Of a DNA stretch of 64,000 nt, positions 44,560-53,681 are shown in pieces. Location: contig NZ_SMNQ01000023.1 in NCBI RefSeq assembly GCF_004353505.1, positions 1 to 64,000 of the forward strand, written 5' to 3'. The stretch is from Streptomyces sp. WAC05374. Lineage in GTDB: Bacteria > Actinomycetota > Actinomycetes > Streptomycetales > Streptomycetaceae. The notes beneath the pieces are model-generated. The model saw only the letters and a program-made list of their open reading frames with translations. It did no database searches and was not told where the DNA came from. The stretch's first letter is position 1; the number at the start of each line of letters is the position of its first letter. The position numbers and the translations under genes are program-made.

Positions 44560-46281
44560 GTGACCGAAGCGACCGATCACCCGCCGGCCCTCGTCCAGGG
44601 CGGCCGGAGCGCCGCGCTGGCCGGAGCATGTGTGCGCGGCGCGCTCGCCGCCGGGCTCGGACTCGGCTCCCTCACCGTCCTGGTGATGGTGATGTGGATC
44701 AGCTCCCCGTACCCCGACAGCGGCCCCGCCGGCGCCCTGCACGTCGCCGCCGGGGTCTGGCTGCTCGCCCACGGCGTGGAACTGCTGCGCCCCGCCACCC
44801 TCTCCGGCACCCCCGCGCCCGTCGGCCTCGTCCCGCTGCTGCTCGTGGCCCTGCCGGTCTGGCTCGTGTACCGGACCGCGCGGGACGCCGCCGAGCCCAC
44901 GGCACCCGCACGTCCCCGCCCCCCGGCGGCCGGCGCGGTGGCCGCCGTGACGGGGGGCTACCTGCTGGTGGCCGCCGCGGCCGTGGGCTACGCGGCGGGC
45001 GGGCCGCTGCCCGCCGGGCCCCTGGGCGCGGCGCTCCACGTGCCGCCGCTCGTCGGGCTCGCCGCGGCCGCCGGGGTGTGGACCGCCCACGGCAGGCCGT
45101 CCGGGCCGCTGCCGGGGTGGGTGCCGGAGCGCGTCCGGGTCGGGCTCGCCCGCTCCCGGACGGCGGTCGCGGTGCGCGCGGCGGGCATCGGGCTCGGCGT
45201 GCTGGTGGGCGGGGGAGCGGTGCTGGTCGCGGTGTCGCTGGTGTGGCACGCGGGTGCGGCGCGCGAGTCGCTGCTGGGTCTGTCCGGAGTCTGGTCGGGG
45301 CGGAGCGCGCTGCTGCTGCTGTCGCTCGGACTCGCGCCGAACGCGGCGGTGTGGGGCGCGGCGTACGGGCTCGGGCCCGGTTTCCTGCTGGGTACGGGAG
45401 CGACGGCGACCCCGCTCGGGGTGACCGGGGCCGGCGGGCTGCCGCCCTTTCCGCTGCTGGCCGCCGTACCGGGTGACGGGCCGGGCGGCTGGGTGAACTG
45501 GACGGCCGCGGTGGTGCCGGTGGCGGCGGGCGCGGCGGTCGGGTGGTTCTGCGGGGGACGCGTGCGCGGCGCCGCGGCGGGCGGCGCCGGGACGCCGGGC
45601 CCCGGGACGGAGGGCTCGGGGGAGCGGGGGCCGGGGCTGTGGGACGTGGCCGTGGCGGCGCTGCTGGCGGCGGCGCTCGTCGGGGCGGCGGTCGCGGTGC
45701 TGGCGGCGGCCGCGGGCGGGCCGCTGGGGACCGGGCGCCTGGCGGTGTTCGGCCCGGTGTGGTGGCGGGTGGGCGCGGCGGCGGTGGCGTGGACGGCGGG
45801 GCTCGGGGTGCCGGTGGCGCTGGCGCTCCGGGCGTGGCGGCGGCGGGGCGAGAGCGTGGCGGCGCGGATGCCGGAGCCGGCGTCGCCGCCTTCACCGGTG
45901 CCGGTCCAGGCCGCTGCCGCGCCCGCGGGGCCGGCCGCCGGGGAGCGCCCCGCGCCGGAGGACGACCCCGGGGACCCGGCCTTCGAGCCGTACGGCTTCC
46001 TCCCGGCCGCCTGGGAGGACCCCTCGGCCCGCGAGGCCCGCTGGACGGCGCTCAAGGAAGCCTCGGGCGGCCTCATGGCGGCCTTCCCGCCCGCCGCCCC
46101 GGCCCCCGCTCCTGCGGAGCCGGAGCCGGAGCCGGCCGACGGGACCGAGGCGACCGAGGGAACCGAGGGGACCGAGGGGACCGACAAGGCCGCCGAGGAC
46201 CGCGCGGACCCCGGTAGTGCCGGCCCGCCCGCTCCCGGCGCCGGCCCGCCCGCTCCCGACCCCGGCCGGCCCGTGACCTGA
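44560..46281 (+). CDS. DUF6350 multi-spanning membrane protein
   Basis: A 573-residue protein with about ten hydrophobic helices over residues 20-440 and an acidic, Pro/Ala-rich C-terminal tail (PEPEPADGTEATEGTEG). It matches the DUF6350 family of streptomycete membrane proteins; some members are annotated as cell-division PerM-like, but the role is unproved. The GTG at 44560 is chosen because the product then begins TEATDHPPALVQGG; a longer reading into the intergenic region has no support. Its 3' end is 6 nt from the convergent membrane protein. Confidence 0.78.
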   Translation: MTEATDHPPALVQGGRSAALAGACVRGALAAGLGLGSLTVLVMVMWISSPYPDSGPAGALHVAAGVWLLAHGVELLRPATLSGTPAPVGLVPLLLVALPVWLVYRTARDAAEPTAPARPRPPAAGAVAAVTGGYLLVAAAAVGYAAGGPLPAGPLGAALHVPPLVGLAAAAGVWTAHGRPSGPLPGWVPERVRVGLARSRTAVAVRAAGIGLGVLVGGGAVLVAVSLVWHAGAARESLLGLSGVWSGRSALLLLSLGLAPNAAVWGAAYGLGPGFLLGTGATATPLGVTGAGGLPPFPLLAAVPGDGPGGWVNWTAAVVPVAAGAAVGWFCGGRVRGAAAGGAGTPGPGTEGSGERGPGLWDVAVAALLAAALVGAAVAVLAAAAGGPLGTGRLAVFGPVWWRVGAAAVAWTAGLGVPVALALRAWRRRGESVAARMPEPASPPSPVPVQAAAAPAGPAAGERPAPEDDPGDPAFEPYGFLPAAWEDPSAREARWTALKEASGGLMAAFPPAAPAPAPAEPEPEPADGTEATEGTEGTEGTDKAAEDRADPGSAGPPAPGAGPPAPDPGRPVT

Positions 46282-46287
46282 GGCCGC

Positions 46288-47097
46288 CTACTCCTTGACG
46301 CCGAAGACGTCGCGCAGGGGCTCGGGGAGCATCTCGTTGCAGGAGATCTGGCCCGTCTTGGTCAGCGCGTCGTCCACGCACGCGTAGTAGTCGCGGTAGA
46401 CGACCTGGATGGTGAAGGTCGCCGCCACGATCATCAGGGCCAGCGCCGCCGTGACCAGGCCGCTCACCGCGGCGGTGATCTGCGGGCGGCCGGAACCGGG
46501 CCGCGGGCCCGCCGGGCCGCCCGCGGTGCCGCCGGGCGCGGCACCGGACGGCGCGCCCGCCGTGACCGGCTGGGCGGCGGCGGAGCGGGGCTTGCCGCGG
46601 AGTGAGCTGATGCCCCAGTACAGCGCCAGGGCGCCCAGCAGCAGGCCGATCTCCGGGAAGTCGAAGATCGCGAAGAAGAACGCCCACATGCCCGACAGCA
46701 GCGCGTACCGCGCCCGGCGCTGCGCCGGGTCGGTCGGGTCCCAGCGAAGGTTCGGCGCCTCGGGGCCGCCCTGGCCCTGGCCGCCGCCCTGCCGGGTGTC
46801 GACCGGGCGGTTGCCGAAGCCGCCGGAGGAGCGCCCCGGCTGCCGCGGGCTCCACTGGCTGCCCCAGGCCGGGCGCTCCCGGTCGGGGGAACCGTCCGCC
46901 GGTCCGCCGGAACCCCGGGAGCCGTCGGAACCCTCGCCGCCGTCACCGTCACCGTGATCGGGTCGGCGCGGCTGCCAGGGCTGGTCCGGCCTGCCCTCCG
47001 GCGGCGGCGCGAACGGGTTGTTCTCGTCCCTGGGCTCCGTGGACTGGCGTTCCCGCGGCAGGAGGTGGATGGCCGTGCGGCGGCGTCGGTCCGGCAT
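46288..47097 (-). CDS. Membrane protein with disordered N-terminus, function unknown
   Basis: A 269-residue protein. The first 110 residues are polar, rich in Pro, Gly, Asp and Arg (ENNPFAPPPEGRPDQPWQP). Two or three hydrophobic segments follow (YALLSGMWAFFFAIFDF, IGLLLGALALYWGI and a helix near residue 215), then a short C-terminal domain with two Cys (YYACVDD and ISCNEMLPE). The Pro-rich opening is common in Streptomyces membrane proteins with unknown roles. The ATG at 47097 has GAGGGGAAG 12 nt upstream. Confidence 0.75.
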   Translation of the reverse strand: MPDRRRRTAIHLLPRERQSTEPRDENNPFAPPPEGRPDQPWQPRRPDHGDGDGGEGSDGSRGSGGPADGSPDRERPAWGSQWSPRQPGRSSGGFGNRPVDTRQGGGQGQGGPEAPNLRWDPTDPAQRRARYALLSGMWAFFFAIFDFPEIGLLLGALALYWGISSLRGKPRSAAAQPVTAGAPSGAAPGGTAGGPAGPRPGSGRPQITAAVSGLVTAALALMIVAATFTIQVVYRDYYACVDDALTKTGQISCNEMLPEPLRDVFGVKE

Positions 47098-47254
47098 GTG
47101 GTGAACGTCTTCCCCTCAGACCCCGGGACCGGCGCGACAGCGCGGGCGGGGGTCTCCTGTCGTCGTGTCCGTCCGTTCGGGGACGGCCCTGCGTCAGACG
47201 CTACCCCCCGGCCCCGCCCCCGTCCCGTGGGGGCGGCTCGGTGTGCCGGTATCG

Positions 47255-47282
47255 TTGCTGACGGTCGGCTCCTTCGTAGAGT
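47255..47282 (+). promoter_or_regulatory. Predicted promoter of purN-purH
   Basis: TTGCTG (47255-47260) and TAGAGT (47277-47282) are separated by 16 nt, about 78 nt before the purN start. Confidence 0.45.
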
Positions 47283-47359
47283 TCCCCGTATCGAGGGGCC
47301 CGATTCATTCGTACGACCACACAAAGCACCGCACCAAGCAACGCGAAAAGGGTTTCCCC

Positions 47360-47977
47360 GTGGCTGCCGCCCGCCTCGTCGTCCTGGTCTCCGGATCGGG
47401 CACGAACCTCCAAGCTCTGCTCGACGCCATCGGTGATGATCCCCAGGGCTTCGGGGCCGAAATCGTCGCCGTGGGCGCCGACCGCGACGGCATCGCCGGT
47501 CTGGAGCGGGCCGGCCGCGCCGGGCTGCCCACCTTCGTGTGCCGGGTCAAGGACCATGCCACGCGGGACGAGTGGGACCACGCGCTCACCGAGGCGACCG
47601 CCGCGTACGCGCCGGATCTCGTCGTCTCGGCCGGGTTCATGAAGATCCTCGGGAAGGAATTCCTGTCCCGCTTCGGCGGCCGGATCGTCAATACGCACCC
47701 GGCCCTGCTGCCCAGTTTTCCCGGTGCCCACGGAGTGCGGGACGCGCTCGCGCACGGCGTGAAGGTCACCGGATGCACCGTCCACTTCGTCGACGACGGC
47801 GTCGACACCGGCCCGATCATCGCCCAGGGCGTGGTCGAGGTCCGGGACGAGGACGACGAAGCCGCTCTCCATGAGCGCATCAAGGAAGTCGAGCGCTCGC
47901 TGCTCGTCGAGGTCGTGGGGCGCCTGGCCCGGCACGGCTACCGCATTGAGGGACGAAAGGTTCATGTCGGTGAATAA
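47360..47977 (+). CDS. purN: Phosphoribosylglycinamide formyltransferase
   Basis: A 205-residue enzyme that formylates GAR with 10-formyl-tetrahydrofolate in purine synthesis. The opening VVLVSGSGTNLQALLDA, the catalytic triad region VNTHPALLPSFPGAHG (Asn, His) and VDDGVDTGPII (Asp) are all present. The GTG at 47360 gives the usual length, and AAAAGGG lies upstream; a longer reading from 47165 is not supported. It overlaps purH by 14 nt. Confidence 0.95.
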   Translation: MAAARLVVLVSGSGTNLQALLDAIGDDPQGFGAEIVAVGADRDGIAGLERAGRAGLPTFVCRVKDHATRDEWDHALTEATAAYAPDLVVSAGFMKILGKEFLSRFGGRIVNTHPALLPSFPGAHGVRDALAHGVKVTGCTVHFVDDGVDTGPIIAQGVVEVRDEDDEAALHERIKEVERSLLVEVVGRLARHGYRIEGRKVHVGE

Positions 47978-49517
47978 GCCCATCCGTCGCGCGTTGATCA
48001 GTGTCTACGACAAGACGGGGCTGGAAGAGCTCGCCCGAGGGCTGCACGAGAACGGCGTCGAGCTGGTCTCCACCGGTTCCACCGCCGCGAGGATCGCCGC
48101 GGCCGGCGTCCCGGTCACCAAGGTCGAGGAGCTGACCGGCTTCCCCGAGTGCCTGGACGGCCGCGTCAAGACGCTGCACCCGCGCGTGCACGCCGGAATC
48201 CTCGCCGACCTGCGCCTGGACGCGCACCGCGAGCAGCTCGCGGAACTGGGCGTGGAGCCGTTCGAGCTGGTCGTCGTGAACCTGTACCCGTTCCGCGAGA
48301 CGGTCGCCTCCGGCGCCACCGCCGACGAGTGCGTCGAGCAGATCGACATCGGCGGCCCCTCCATGGTCCGCGCCGCCGCCAAGAACCACCCCTCCGTCGC
48401 GGTCGTCACCTCCCCGGCCCGGTACGCCGACGTCCTCGACGCCGTCAAGGCGGGCGGCTTCGACCTGACCGCCCGCAAGCGGCTGGCCGCCGAGGCGTTC
48501 CAGCACACCGCCGCGTACGACGTCGCGGTCGCCTCCTGGTTCGCCGACGACTACGCCGCCGCCGACGACAGCGGCTTCCCCGACTTCCTGGGCCACACCT
48601 ACGAGCGGCAGAACGTGCTGCGCTACGGCGAGAACCCGCACCAGGGCGCCGCGCTGTACGTGGACGGCACGGGCGGCCTGGCGCAGGCGGAACAGCTCCA
48701 CGGCAAGGAGATGTCGTACAACAACTACACGGACACCGACGCCGCGCGCCGGGCCGCGTACGACCACGACGAGCCGTGCGTCGCGATCATCAAGCACGCC
48801 AACCCGTGCGGCATCGCGGTCGGCGCCGATGTCGCCGAGGCGCACCGCAAGGCCCACGCCTGCGACCCGCTGTCCGCCTTCGGCGGCGTGATCGCGGTCA
48901 ACCGCCCGGTCTCCGTCGCGATGGCCGAGCAGGTCGCCGAGATCTTCACCGAGGTCATCGTCGCCCCCGGGTACGAGGACGGCGCGGTCGAGGTCCTGGC
49001 CCGGAAGAAGAACATCCGTGTGCTGCGCGCCGAGGGCGCGCCCGCGAACCCCGTCGAGGTCAAGCCGATCGACGGCGGCGCGCTGCTCCAGGTCACCGAC
49101 CGCCTCCAGGCCGGTGGCGACGACCCGGCCAACTGGACCCTCGCCACCGGTGAGGCGCTCTCCCCGGCCGAGCTGGCCGAGCTGGCCTTCGCCTGGAAGG
49201 CCTGCCGGGCCGTCAAGTCCAACGCCATCCTGCTCGCCAAGGACGGTGCGAGCGTCGGCGTCGGCATGGGCCAGGTCAACCGCGTCGACTCCGCCAAGCT
49301 CGCCGTGGAGCGCGCGGGCGAGGAGCGCGCCCGTGGCGCGTACGCCGCGTCCGACGCGTTCTTCCCGTTCCCCGACGGGCTGGAGATCCTCACCGCGGCG
49401 GGCGTCAAGGCCGTGGTGCAGCCGGGCGGTTCGGTCCGTGACGAGCAGGTCGTCGAGGCGGCGAAGAAGGCGGGCGTGACGATGTACTTCACGGGCACGC
49501 GCCACTTCTTCCACTGA
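47964..49517 (+). CDS. purH: Bifunctional AICAR formyltransferase / IMP cyclohydrolase
   Basis: A 517-residue bifunctional enzyme carrying out the last two steps to IMP. The N-terminal cyclohydrolase domain (about 1-200) begins RALISVYDKTGLEELA and contains VSTGSTAARI; the C-terminal transformylase domain carries the KHANPCG motif and ends TGTRHFFH. The ATG at 47964 with GAAAGG upstream overlaps purN by 14 nt, so translation is probably coupled. folD, encoded 0.9 kb downstream, supplies its formyl donor. Confidence 0.97.
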   Translation: MSVNKPIRRALISVYDKTGLEELARGLHENGVELVSTGSTAARIAAAGVPVTKVEELTGFPECLDGRVKTLHPRVHAGILADLRLDAHREQLAELGVEPFELVVVNLYPFRETVASGATADECVEQIDIGGPSMVRAAAKNHPSVAVVTSPARYADVLDAVKAGGFDLTARKRLAAEAFQHTAAYDVAVASWFADDYAAADDSGFPDFLGHTYERQNVLRYGENPHQGAALYVDGTGGLAQAEQLHGKEMSYNNYTDTDAARRAAYDHDEPCVAIIKHANPCGIAVGADVAEAHRKAHACDPLSAFGGVIAVNRPVSVAMAEQVAEIFTEVIVAPGYEDGAVEVLARKKNIRVLRAEGAPANPVEVKPIDGGALLQVTDRLQAGGDDPANWTLATGEALSPAELAELAFAWKACRAVKSNAILLAKDGASVGVGMGQVNRVDSAKLAVERAGEERARGAYAASDAFFPFPDGLEILTAAGVKAVVQPGGSVRDEQVVEAAKKAGVTMYFTGTRHFFH

Positions 49518-49543
49518 CCCGTACGGCAGACCCGTACGACAGC

Positions 49544-49587
49544 CGAAGGCCGTAACCCCCGCCGCGAGGCGGGGGTTACGGCCTTCG
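49544..49587. terminator. 20-bp GNRA-capped terminator after purH
   Basis: A perfect 20-bp stem (49544-49563 with 49568-49587) is closed by GCGA. It lies between the convergent purH and DUF membrane-protein genes and probably serves both. Confidence 0.92.
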
Positions 49588-49604
49588 TGCGTGACGCGCG
49601 CGTA

Positions 49605-50198
49605 TCAGTATCGCGGGCGGTTGAACCAGGCGGTGGCGCTGCTGTTGACCATGGAGGCCAGGATGATGCCGCCGATGGCCAGACCGATGATGCCGCCGAC
49701 CGCCGCGCTGGCCGTGCCGTTGGCGAAGTTGCCCAGGCTCAGCAGGATGAACAGCGCGGAGTAGACGATGGTGGCCACCCGGACACCGCTGCCGCCCTTG
49801 GAGAACTTGGCGCCCAGGATGATCGCCCACACGGCGAAGGCGAGCAGGATCAGGACGATGACGAAGCCCAGACCGGCGAAGACGCTGGCCTCCTCGCCGA
49901 CGCCGGCCGAGTTGGCGACGTCCTGCGCGGCCGCGATCGCGATGGCGGCGATGATGCCGCCGATGATCTGGAGGCCGGCGACGATGAAGAGCAGCACGCG
50001 CGCCGTCTGCATCAGGCCCGGCATCGTCATCGGCGCGCCGCCCGGGTAGCCACCGCCGTACGCCGGCGGGGGCGGCGGGGCGGCCGGGTAGCCGTAACCC
50101 GGCTGCTGGGGCTGGCCCTGCTGGGGGTAGCCGTAGCCGGGCTGCTGGGGCTGGCCCTGGGGCTGGCCGTAAGGATTGTTCGGGTCGCCGAAGCTCAT
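49605..50198 (-). CDS. Pro/Gln/Gly/Tyr-tailed membrane protein, function unknown
   Basis: A 197-residue protein. The cytoplasmic N-terminal 58 residues consist of PGYGYPQQGQPQQ-type repeats, visible as an 18-24-nt DNA repetition near 50090-50165. Four hydrophobic helices follow. This layout is common in actinobacterial proteins annotated as DUF4064 or similar, for which no clear function is known. The ATG has GGAGGAAA upstream. It is divergent from folD, with 223 nt between starts. Confidence 0.78.
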   Translation of the reverse strand: MSFGDPNNPYGQPQGQPQQPGYGYPQQGQPQQPGYGYPAAPPPPPAYGGGYPGGAPMTMPGLMQTARVLLFIVAGLQIIGGIIAAIAIAAAQDVANSAGVGEEASVFAGLGFVIVLILLAFAVWAIILGAKFSKGGSGVRVATIVYSALFILLSLGNFANGTASAAVGGIIGLAIGGIILASMVNSSATAWFNRPRY

Positions 50199-50421
50199 GG
50201 CGGGTTTCCTCCGTTGTCGTGCGGGGACGGCGCGGCCCGCGCGGAGGAACTTCACGTACTTTTGAGCGGTTTGCCCCCCGGCACTGCCCGCGGCACTGCG
50301 CGGATCATCGTCGTCGTACCGTCGACTTTTTGTCCAGTCGGATAACCGGGGTGTTGTGCAAGTGCAACCTCCGGCGGCCACGAATTGGAACCGGGACGGG
50401 GTCATCCGCGAGGATGGGCCC

Positions 50422-51285
50422 ATGACCGCCCAGATTCTCGATGGCAAGGCCACCGCCGCCGCGATCAAGTCCGACCTGACCGCCCGCGTGGCGGACCTCA
50501 AGGCCCAGGGCATCGTGCCCGGCCTCGGCACCATCCTGGTCGGCGACGACCCGGGCAGCCAGAAGTACGTCGCGGGCAAGCACCGCGACTGCGCACAGGT
50601 CGGCATCGCCTCCATCCAGCGCGAACTGCCCGCCACCGCCACCCAGGACGAGATCGAGGCGGTCGTCCGCGAGCTGAACGAGGACCCGGCCTGCACCGGC
50701 TACATCGTGCAGCTCCCGCTGCCCAAGGGCATCGACGAGAACCGCATCCTCGAGCTGATGGACCCGGCCAAGGACGCCGACGGGCTGCACCCGATGAACC
50801 TCGGGCGCCTCGTCCTCAACGAGCCCGCCCCGCTGCCCTGCACCCCGAACGGCATCATCACGCTGCTGCGCGCCCACGGCGTCGAGATCAGCGGCGCGGA
50901 GGTCGTGGTCGTCGGCCGCGGCACCACCATCGGGCGCCCGATGCCGCTGCTGCTGACCCGCAAGTCCGAGAACGCGACGGTCACGCAGTGCCACACCGGT
51001 ACGCGGGACCTCGCCGCCCACCTGCGGCGCGCGGACATCATCGTGGCCGCGGCGGGCGTGCCGCACCTGATCAAGCCCGACCACGTCAAGCCCGGCGCGG
51101 CCGTCCTGGACGTGGGCGTCAGCCGCGACGAGAGCGGCAAGATCATGGGCGATGTGCACCCGGGCGTCAACGAGGTCGCCGGATGGCGCGCCCCGAACCC
51201 CGGTGGCGTCGGCCCGATGACGCGGGCGCAGCTCCTGGTCAACGTCGTCGAGGCGGCCGAGCGCGCCGCCGCCGCCGCGAGCTGA
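50422..51285 (+). CDS. folD: Methylenetetrahydrofolate dehydrogenase / cyclohydrolase
   Basis: A 287-residue bifunctional enzyme interconverting methylene-, methenyl- and 10-formyl-tetrahydrofolate with NADP. Characteristic motifs are QKYVAGKHRDC with the catalytic Lys, GYIVQLPLPKGI, PCTPNGI and VVVGRGTTIGRPM for NADP binding. The ATG at 50422 has GAGG upstream and gives the standard length. DUF3017 follows after 23 nt. Confidence 0.96.
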   Translation: MTAQILDGKATAAAIKSDLTARVADLKAQGIVPGLGTILVGDDPGSQKYVAGKHRDCAQVGIASIQRELPATATQDEIEAVVRELNEDPACTGYIVQLPLPKGIDENRILELMDPAKDADGLHPMNLGRLVLNEPAPLPCTPNGIITLLRAHGVEISGAEVVVVGRGTTIGRPMPLLLTRKSENATVTQCHTGTRDLAAHLRRADIIVAAAGVPHLIKPDHVKPGAAVLDVGVSRDESGKIMGDVHPGVNEVAGWRAPNPGGVGPMTRAQLLVNVVEAAERAAAAAS

Positions 51286-51308
51286 GCCGGACCGGGAAGG
51301 GACGACCC

Positions 51309-51977
51309 ATGGGCGTACGGGCGAACGACGACTCCGCCACCCCGGCCGGGCCCGCCGCGGCCGGGTCCCCGACGGGCGTTCCGCCGGCCGGCGAGACGGC
51401 CGGCGAGACGGCCGGGCGCCCGTCCGGCGCGCCCACGCCCGGCTCCGCCCCGGGCGCCGGGCGCACCGCCCCCGGCGCCCGCCCCGCGGCACCCGCCACC
51501 GACGCCGACGGCACCCCCGGGGACGTGACCACCGACGCCGCCCCCGCTCCCGCCCCCGACGAGGCGCCGCGCCCCGTGCGGGCGTCGCGGCGGCCGCCGA
51601 CCGTGACGCGGGACACCGCGCGGCCCGAGGGCGGCGGGCGGGCCGCCCCGGGGGACGCGCCGGCGCCCGCGCGCCAGTGGCCGTTGCTCACCGTGCTCGG
51701 GCTGACCGCGCTCGGGCTGCTGGTCGTCGGGTTCGACCCGTTCCCGCAGGCGCCCCGGATCGGGGCCATGCTCATCGGCGCCGCCCTGCTCACCGGGGCC
51801 GCGATGCGGCGTGCCCTGCCGTCCGTGGGGATGCTCGCCGTCCGGTCGCGGTTCACCGACATGGCCGCGTACGGCGTGCTCGGCGCCAGCATCGTGCTGC
51901 TGGCGCTGATGACCCAGCCCGACCCCTGGCTGGAGATCCCGTTCCTGGAGGACGCCGTCCGGTTCGCGGTGCGCTAG
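51309..51977 (+). CDS. DUF3017 membrane protein
   Basis: A 222-residue protein. The N-terminal 120 residues are disordered and rich in Pro, Ala, Gly and Thr; three hydrophobic helices follow (WPLLTVLGLTALGLLVVG, then MLIGAALLTGAAM and a last one near residue 195). The DUF3017 family is found next to folD in actinobacteria, and its role is unknown. GGGACG lies upstream of the ATG. Confidence 0.85.
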   Translation: MGVRANDDSATPAGPAAAGSPTGVPPAGETAGETAGRPSGAPTPGSAPGAGRTAPGARPAAPATDADGTPGDVTTDAAPAPAPDEAPRPVRASRRPPTVTRDTARPEGGGRAAPGDAPAPARQWPLLTVLGLTALGLLVVGFDPFPQAPRIGAMLIGAALLTGAAMRRALPSVGMLAVRSRFTDMAAYGVLGASIVLLALMTQPDPWLEIPFLEDAVRFAVR

Positions 51978-52032
51978 GCGGCCCGGCCGCACCGCGCGTC
52001 GGGCGGCCGGGTGCGTTCGCGCGATCTACCTT

Positions 52033-52054
52033 GACGACGAGACATGTCGTCGTC
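52033..52054. promoter_or_regulatory. Palindrome in the idh promoter/leader
   Basis: GACGACGA (52033-52040), 6 nt, then TCGTCGTC (52047-52054) form a perfect 8-bp inverted repeat 24 nt before the idh start. It directly follows a possible -10 box TACCTT (52027-52032), so it occupies the transcription start. It could be a repressor operator or a 5' hairpin. Confidence 0.45.
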
Positions 52055-52077
52055 GCGCGAGAGGGACGTACCGCCTC

Positions 52078-53298
52078 ATGTCCAAGATCAAGGTAGCCAA
52101 CCCCGTCGTCGAGCTCGACGGCGACGAGATGACCCGCATCATCTGGCAGTTCATCAAGGACCGGCTGATCCTGCCGTACCTCGATGCCGACCTGAAGTAC
52201 TTCGACCTGGGCATCCAGAACCGCGACGCCACGCGCGACCGGGTGACCGTCGAGGCCGCCGACGCCGTCAGGGAGTACGGCGTCGGAGTCAAGTGCGCCA
52301 CGATCACGCCGGACGAGGCGCGCGTGGAGGAGTTCAACCTCAAGGCGATGTACCGCTCGCCGAACGCCACCCTCCGCACCGCGCTCGGCGGCGTGATCTT
52401 CCGCGAGCCGGTCATCATGGAGAACGTGCCGCGGTCCGTCCCCAACTGGACGCGGCCCATCGTCGTCGGCCGCCACGCCTTCGGCGACCAGTACCGGGCC
52501 ACCGACCTCAAGGTCCCCGGCCCCGGCACGCTCACCCTGACGTACACGCCGAGGGACGGCTCCGACCCGGTCGAGCTGGAGGTGTACGACTTCCCCGGCG
52601 CGGGTGTCGCGCTGGCGATGTACAACCTCGACGAGTCGATCCGCGACTTCGCCCGCGCGTCCTTCCGGTACGGCCTGACCCGGGGCTACCCGGTCTACCT
52701 GTCCACCAAGAACACCGTCCTGAAGAAGTACGACGGGCGCTTCAAGGACCTCTTCCAGGAGGTCTTCGACACCGAGTTCAAGCCCCGGTTCGACGCGGCG
52801 GGCCTGACCTACGAGCACCGGCTCATCGACGACATGGTCGCCTCGGCCCTGAAGTGGGAGGGCGGCTACGTCTGGGCGTGCAAGAACTACGACGGCGACG
52901 TGCAGGCCGACGCCGTGGCGCGCGGGTTCGGCTCGCCCGGCCTGATGACGTCGGTGCTGATGTCCCCCGACGGCCGGACCGTCCTGGCGGAGGCCGCGCA
53001 CGGCACGGTCACCCGCCACTACCGCCGTCACCAGCAGGGCCGGTCGACCTCCACGAACCCGATCGCCTCCGTGTTCGCCTGGACCCGGGGCCTGGCGCAC
53101 CGGGGTGAGCTGGACGGGACGCCGGAGGTGGCCGGGTTCGCGCGGGCGCTGGAGGAGGTCTGCGTGGAGACGGTCGAGGGCGGTCAGATGACCGAGGACC
53201 TGGCCCGGCTGATCTCCCCCGAGCACCCGTGGCTGACCACGGAGCAGTTCCTGGACGTCCTCGACACCGGACTGCAGAAACGGATGCTCGCGATGTGA
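52078..53298 (+). CDS. NADP-dependent isocitrate dehydrogenase, homodimeric eukaryote-like type
   Basis: A 406-residue enzyme converting isocitrate to 2-oxoglutarate in the TCA cycle. It starts KIKVANPVVELDGDEMTRIIW and contains YKSPN-type substrate loop YRSPNATLR, LSTKNTVLKKYDGRF and AHGTVTRHYR, hallmarks of the dimeric type II IDH shared with eukaryotes rather than the 740-residue monomeric enzyme that many streptomycetes use. Whether this strain also has a monomeric enzyme cannot be seen. It lies between folD-DUF3017 and mdh. A palindrome overlaps its promoter. Confidence 0.93.
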   Translation: MSKIKVANPVVELDGDEMTRIIWQFIKDRLILPYLDADLKYFDLGIQNRDATRDRVTVEAADAVREYGVGVKCATITPDEARVEEFNLKAMYRSPNATLRTALGGVIFREPVIMENVPRSVPNWTRPIVVGRHAFGDQYRATDLKVPGPGTLTLTYTPRDGSDPVELEVYDFPGAGVALAMYNLDESIRDFARASFRYGLTRGYPVYLSTKNTVLKKYDGRFKDLFQEVFDTEFKPRFDAAGLTYEHRLIDDMVASALKWEGGYVWACKNYDGDVQADAVARGFGSPGLMTSVLMSPDGRTVLAEAAHGTVTRHYRRHQQGRSTSTNPIASVFAWTRGLAHRGELDGTPEVAGFARALEEVCVETVEGGQMTEDLARLISPEHPWLTTEQFLDVLDTGLQKRMLAM

Positions 53299-53681
53299 CG
53301 CGCGATGTGAGCCGCGTCATGCGGGTCCCGGCGCCCATCCTCTCCCCCGAGCAGGACGGGCGCCGTGACCTGCCATAAGAGCGTCATGCACGCGCCAACC
53401 GGGATCAAGGTCTGTCCGGGGCCTGTGGCACGGAGGTGACCATTCCGGCATGGTGTGATCGACCCGCAACGGATGCGAAACTGGGGCGGCACTCAGGACA
53501 GGGGCGCGTAAGGGGGCACGCCCGTGTTCCGGATGCGCCCGTGCGCCCCCGTCTCAGGAACTGTCATCCTGGCTCCGCGCATCCCTCCCGGTGGACACCT
53601 TCGGTGGAGCCGGGAGGCGCCGGGGGGCTCGCAGCGCGGGGAGCACGTCATGCACATACACGGGGGGACAAGGGGGAGGCT
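53299..53681. other. 383-nt intergenic region with a bulged hairpin
   Basis: No gene is supported here. A hairpin with a bulge (GGGGGC at 53512-53517 pairing with GCCCCC at 53545-53550) and a 7-bp CTCCCGG/CCGGGAG inverted repeat near 53590-53625 are visible, and a GGCGCCC/GGGCGCC pair near 53330-53370 may be the idh terminator. The long leader before the XRE gene could hold regulatory RNA, but I see no known class. Confidence 0.5.
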
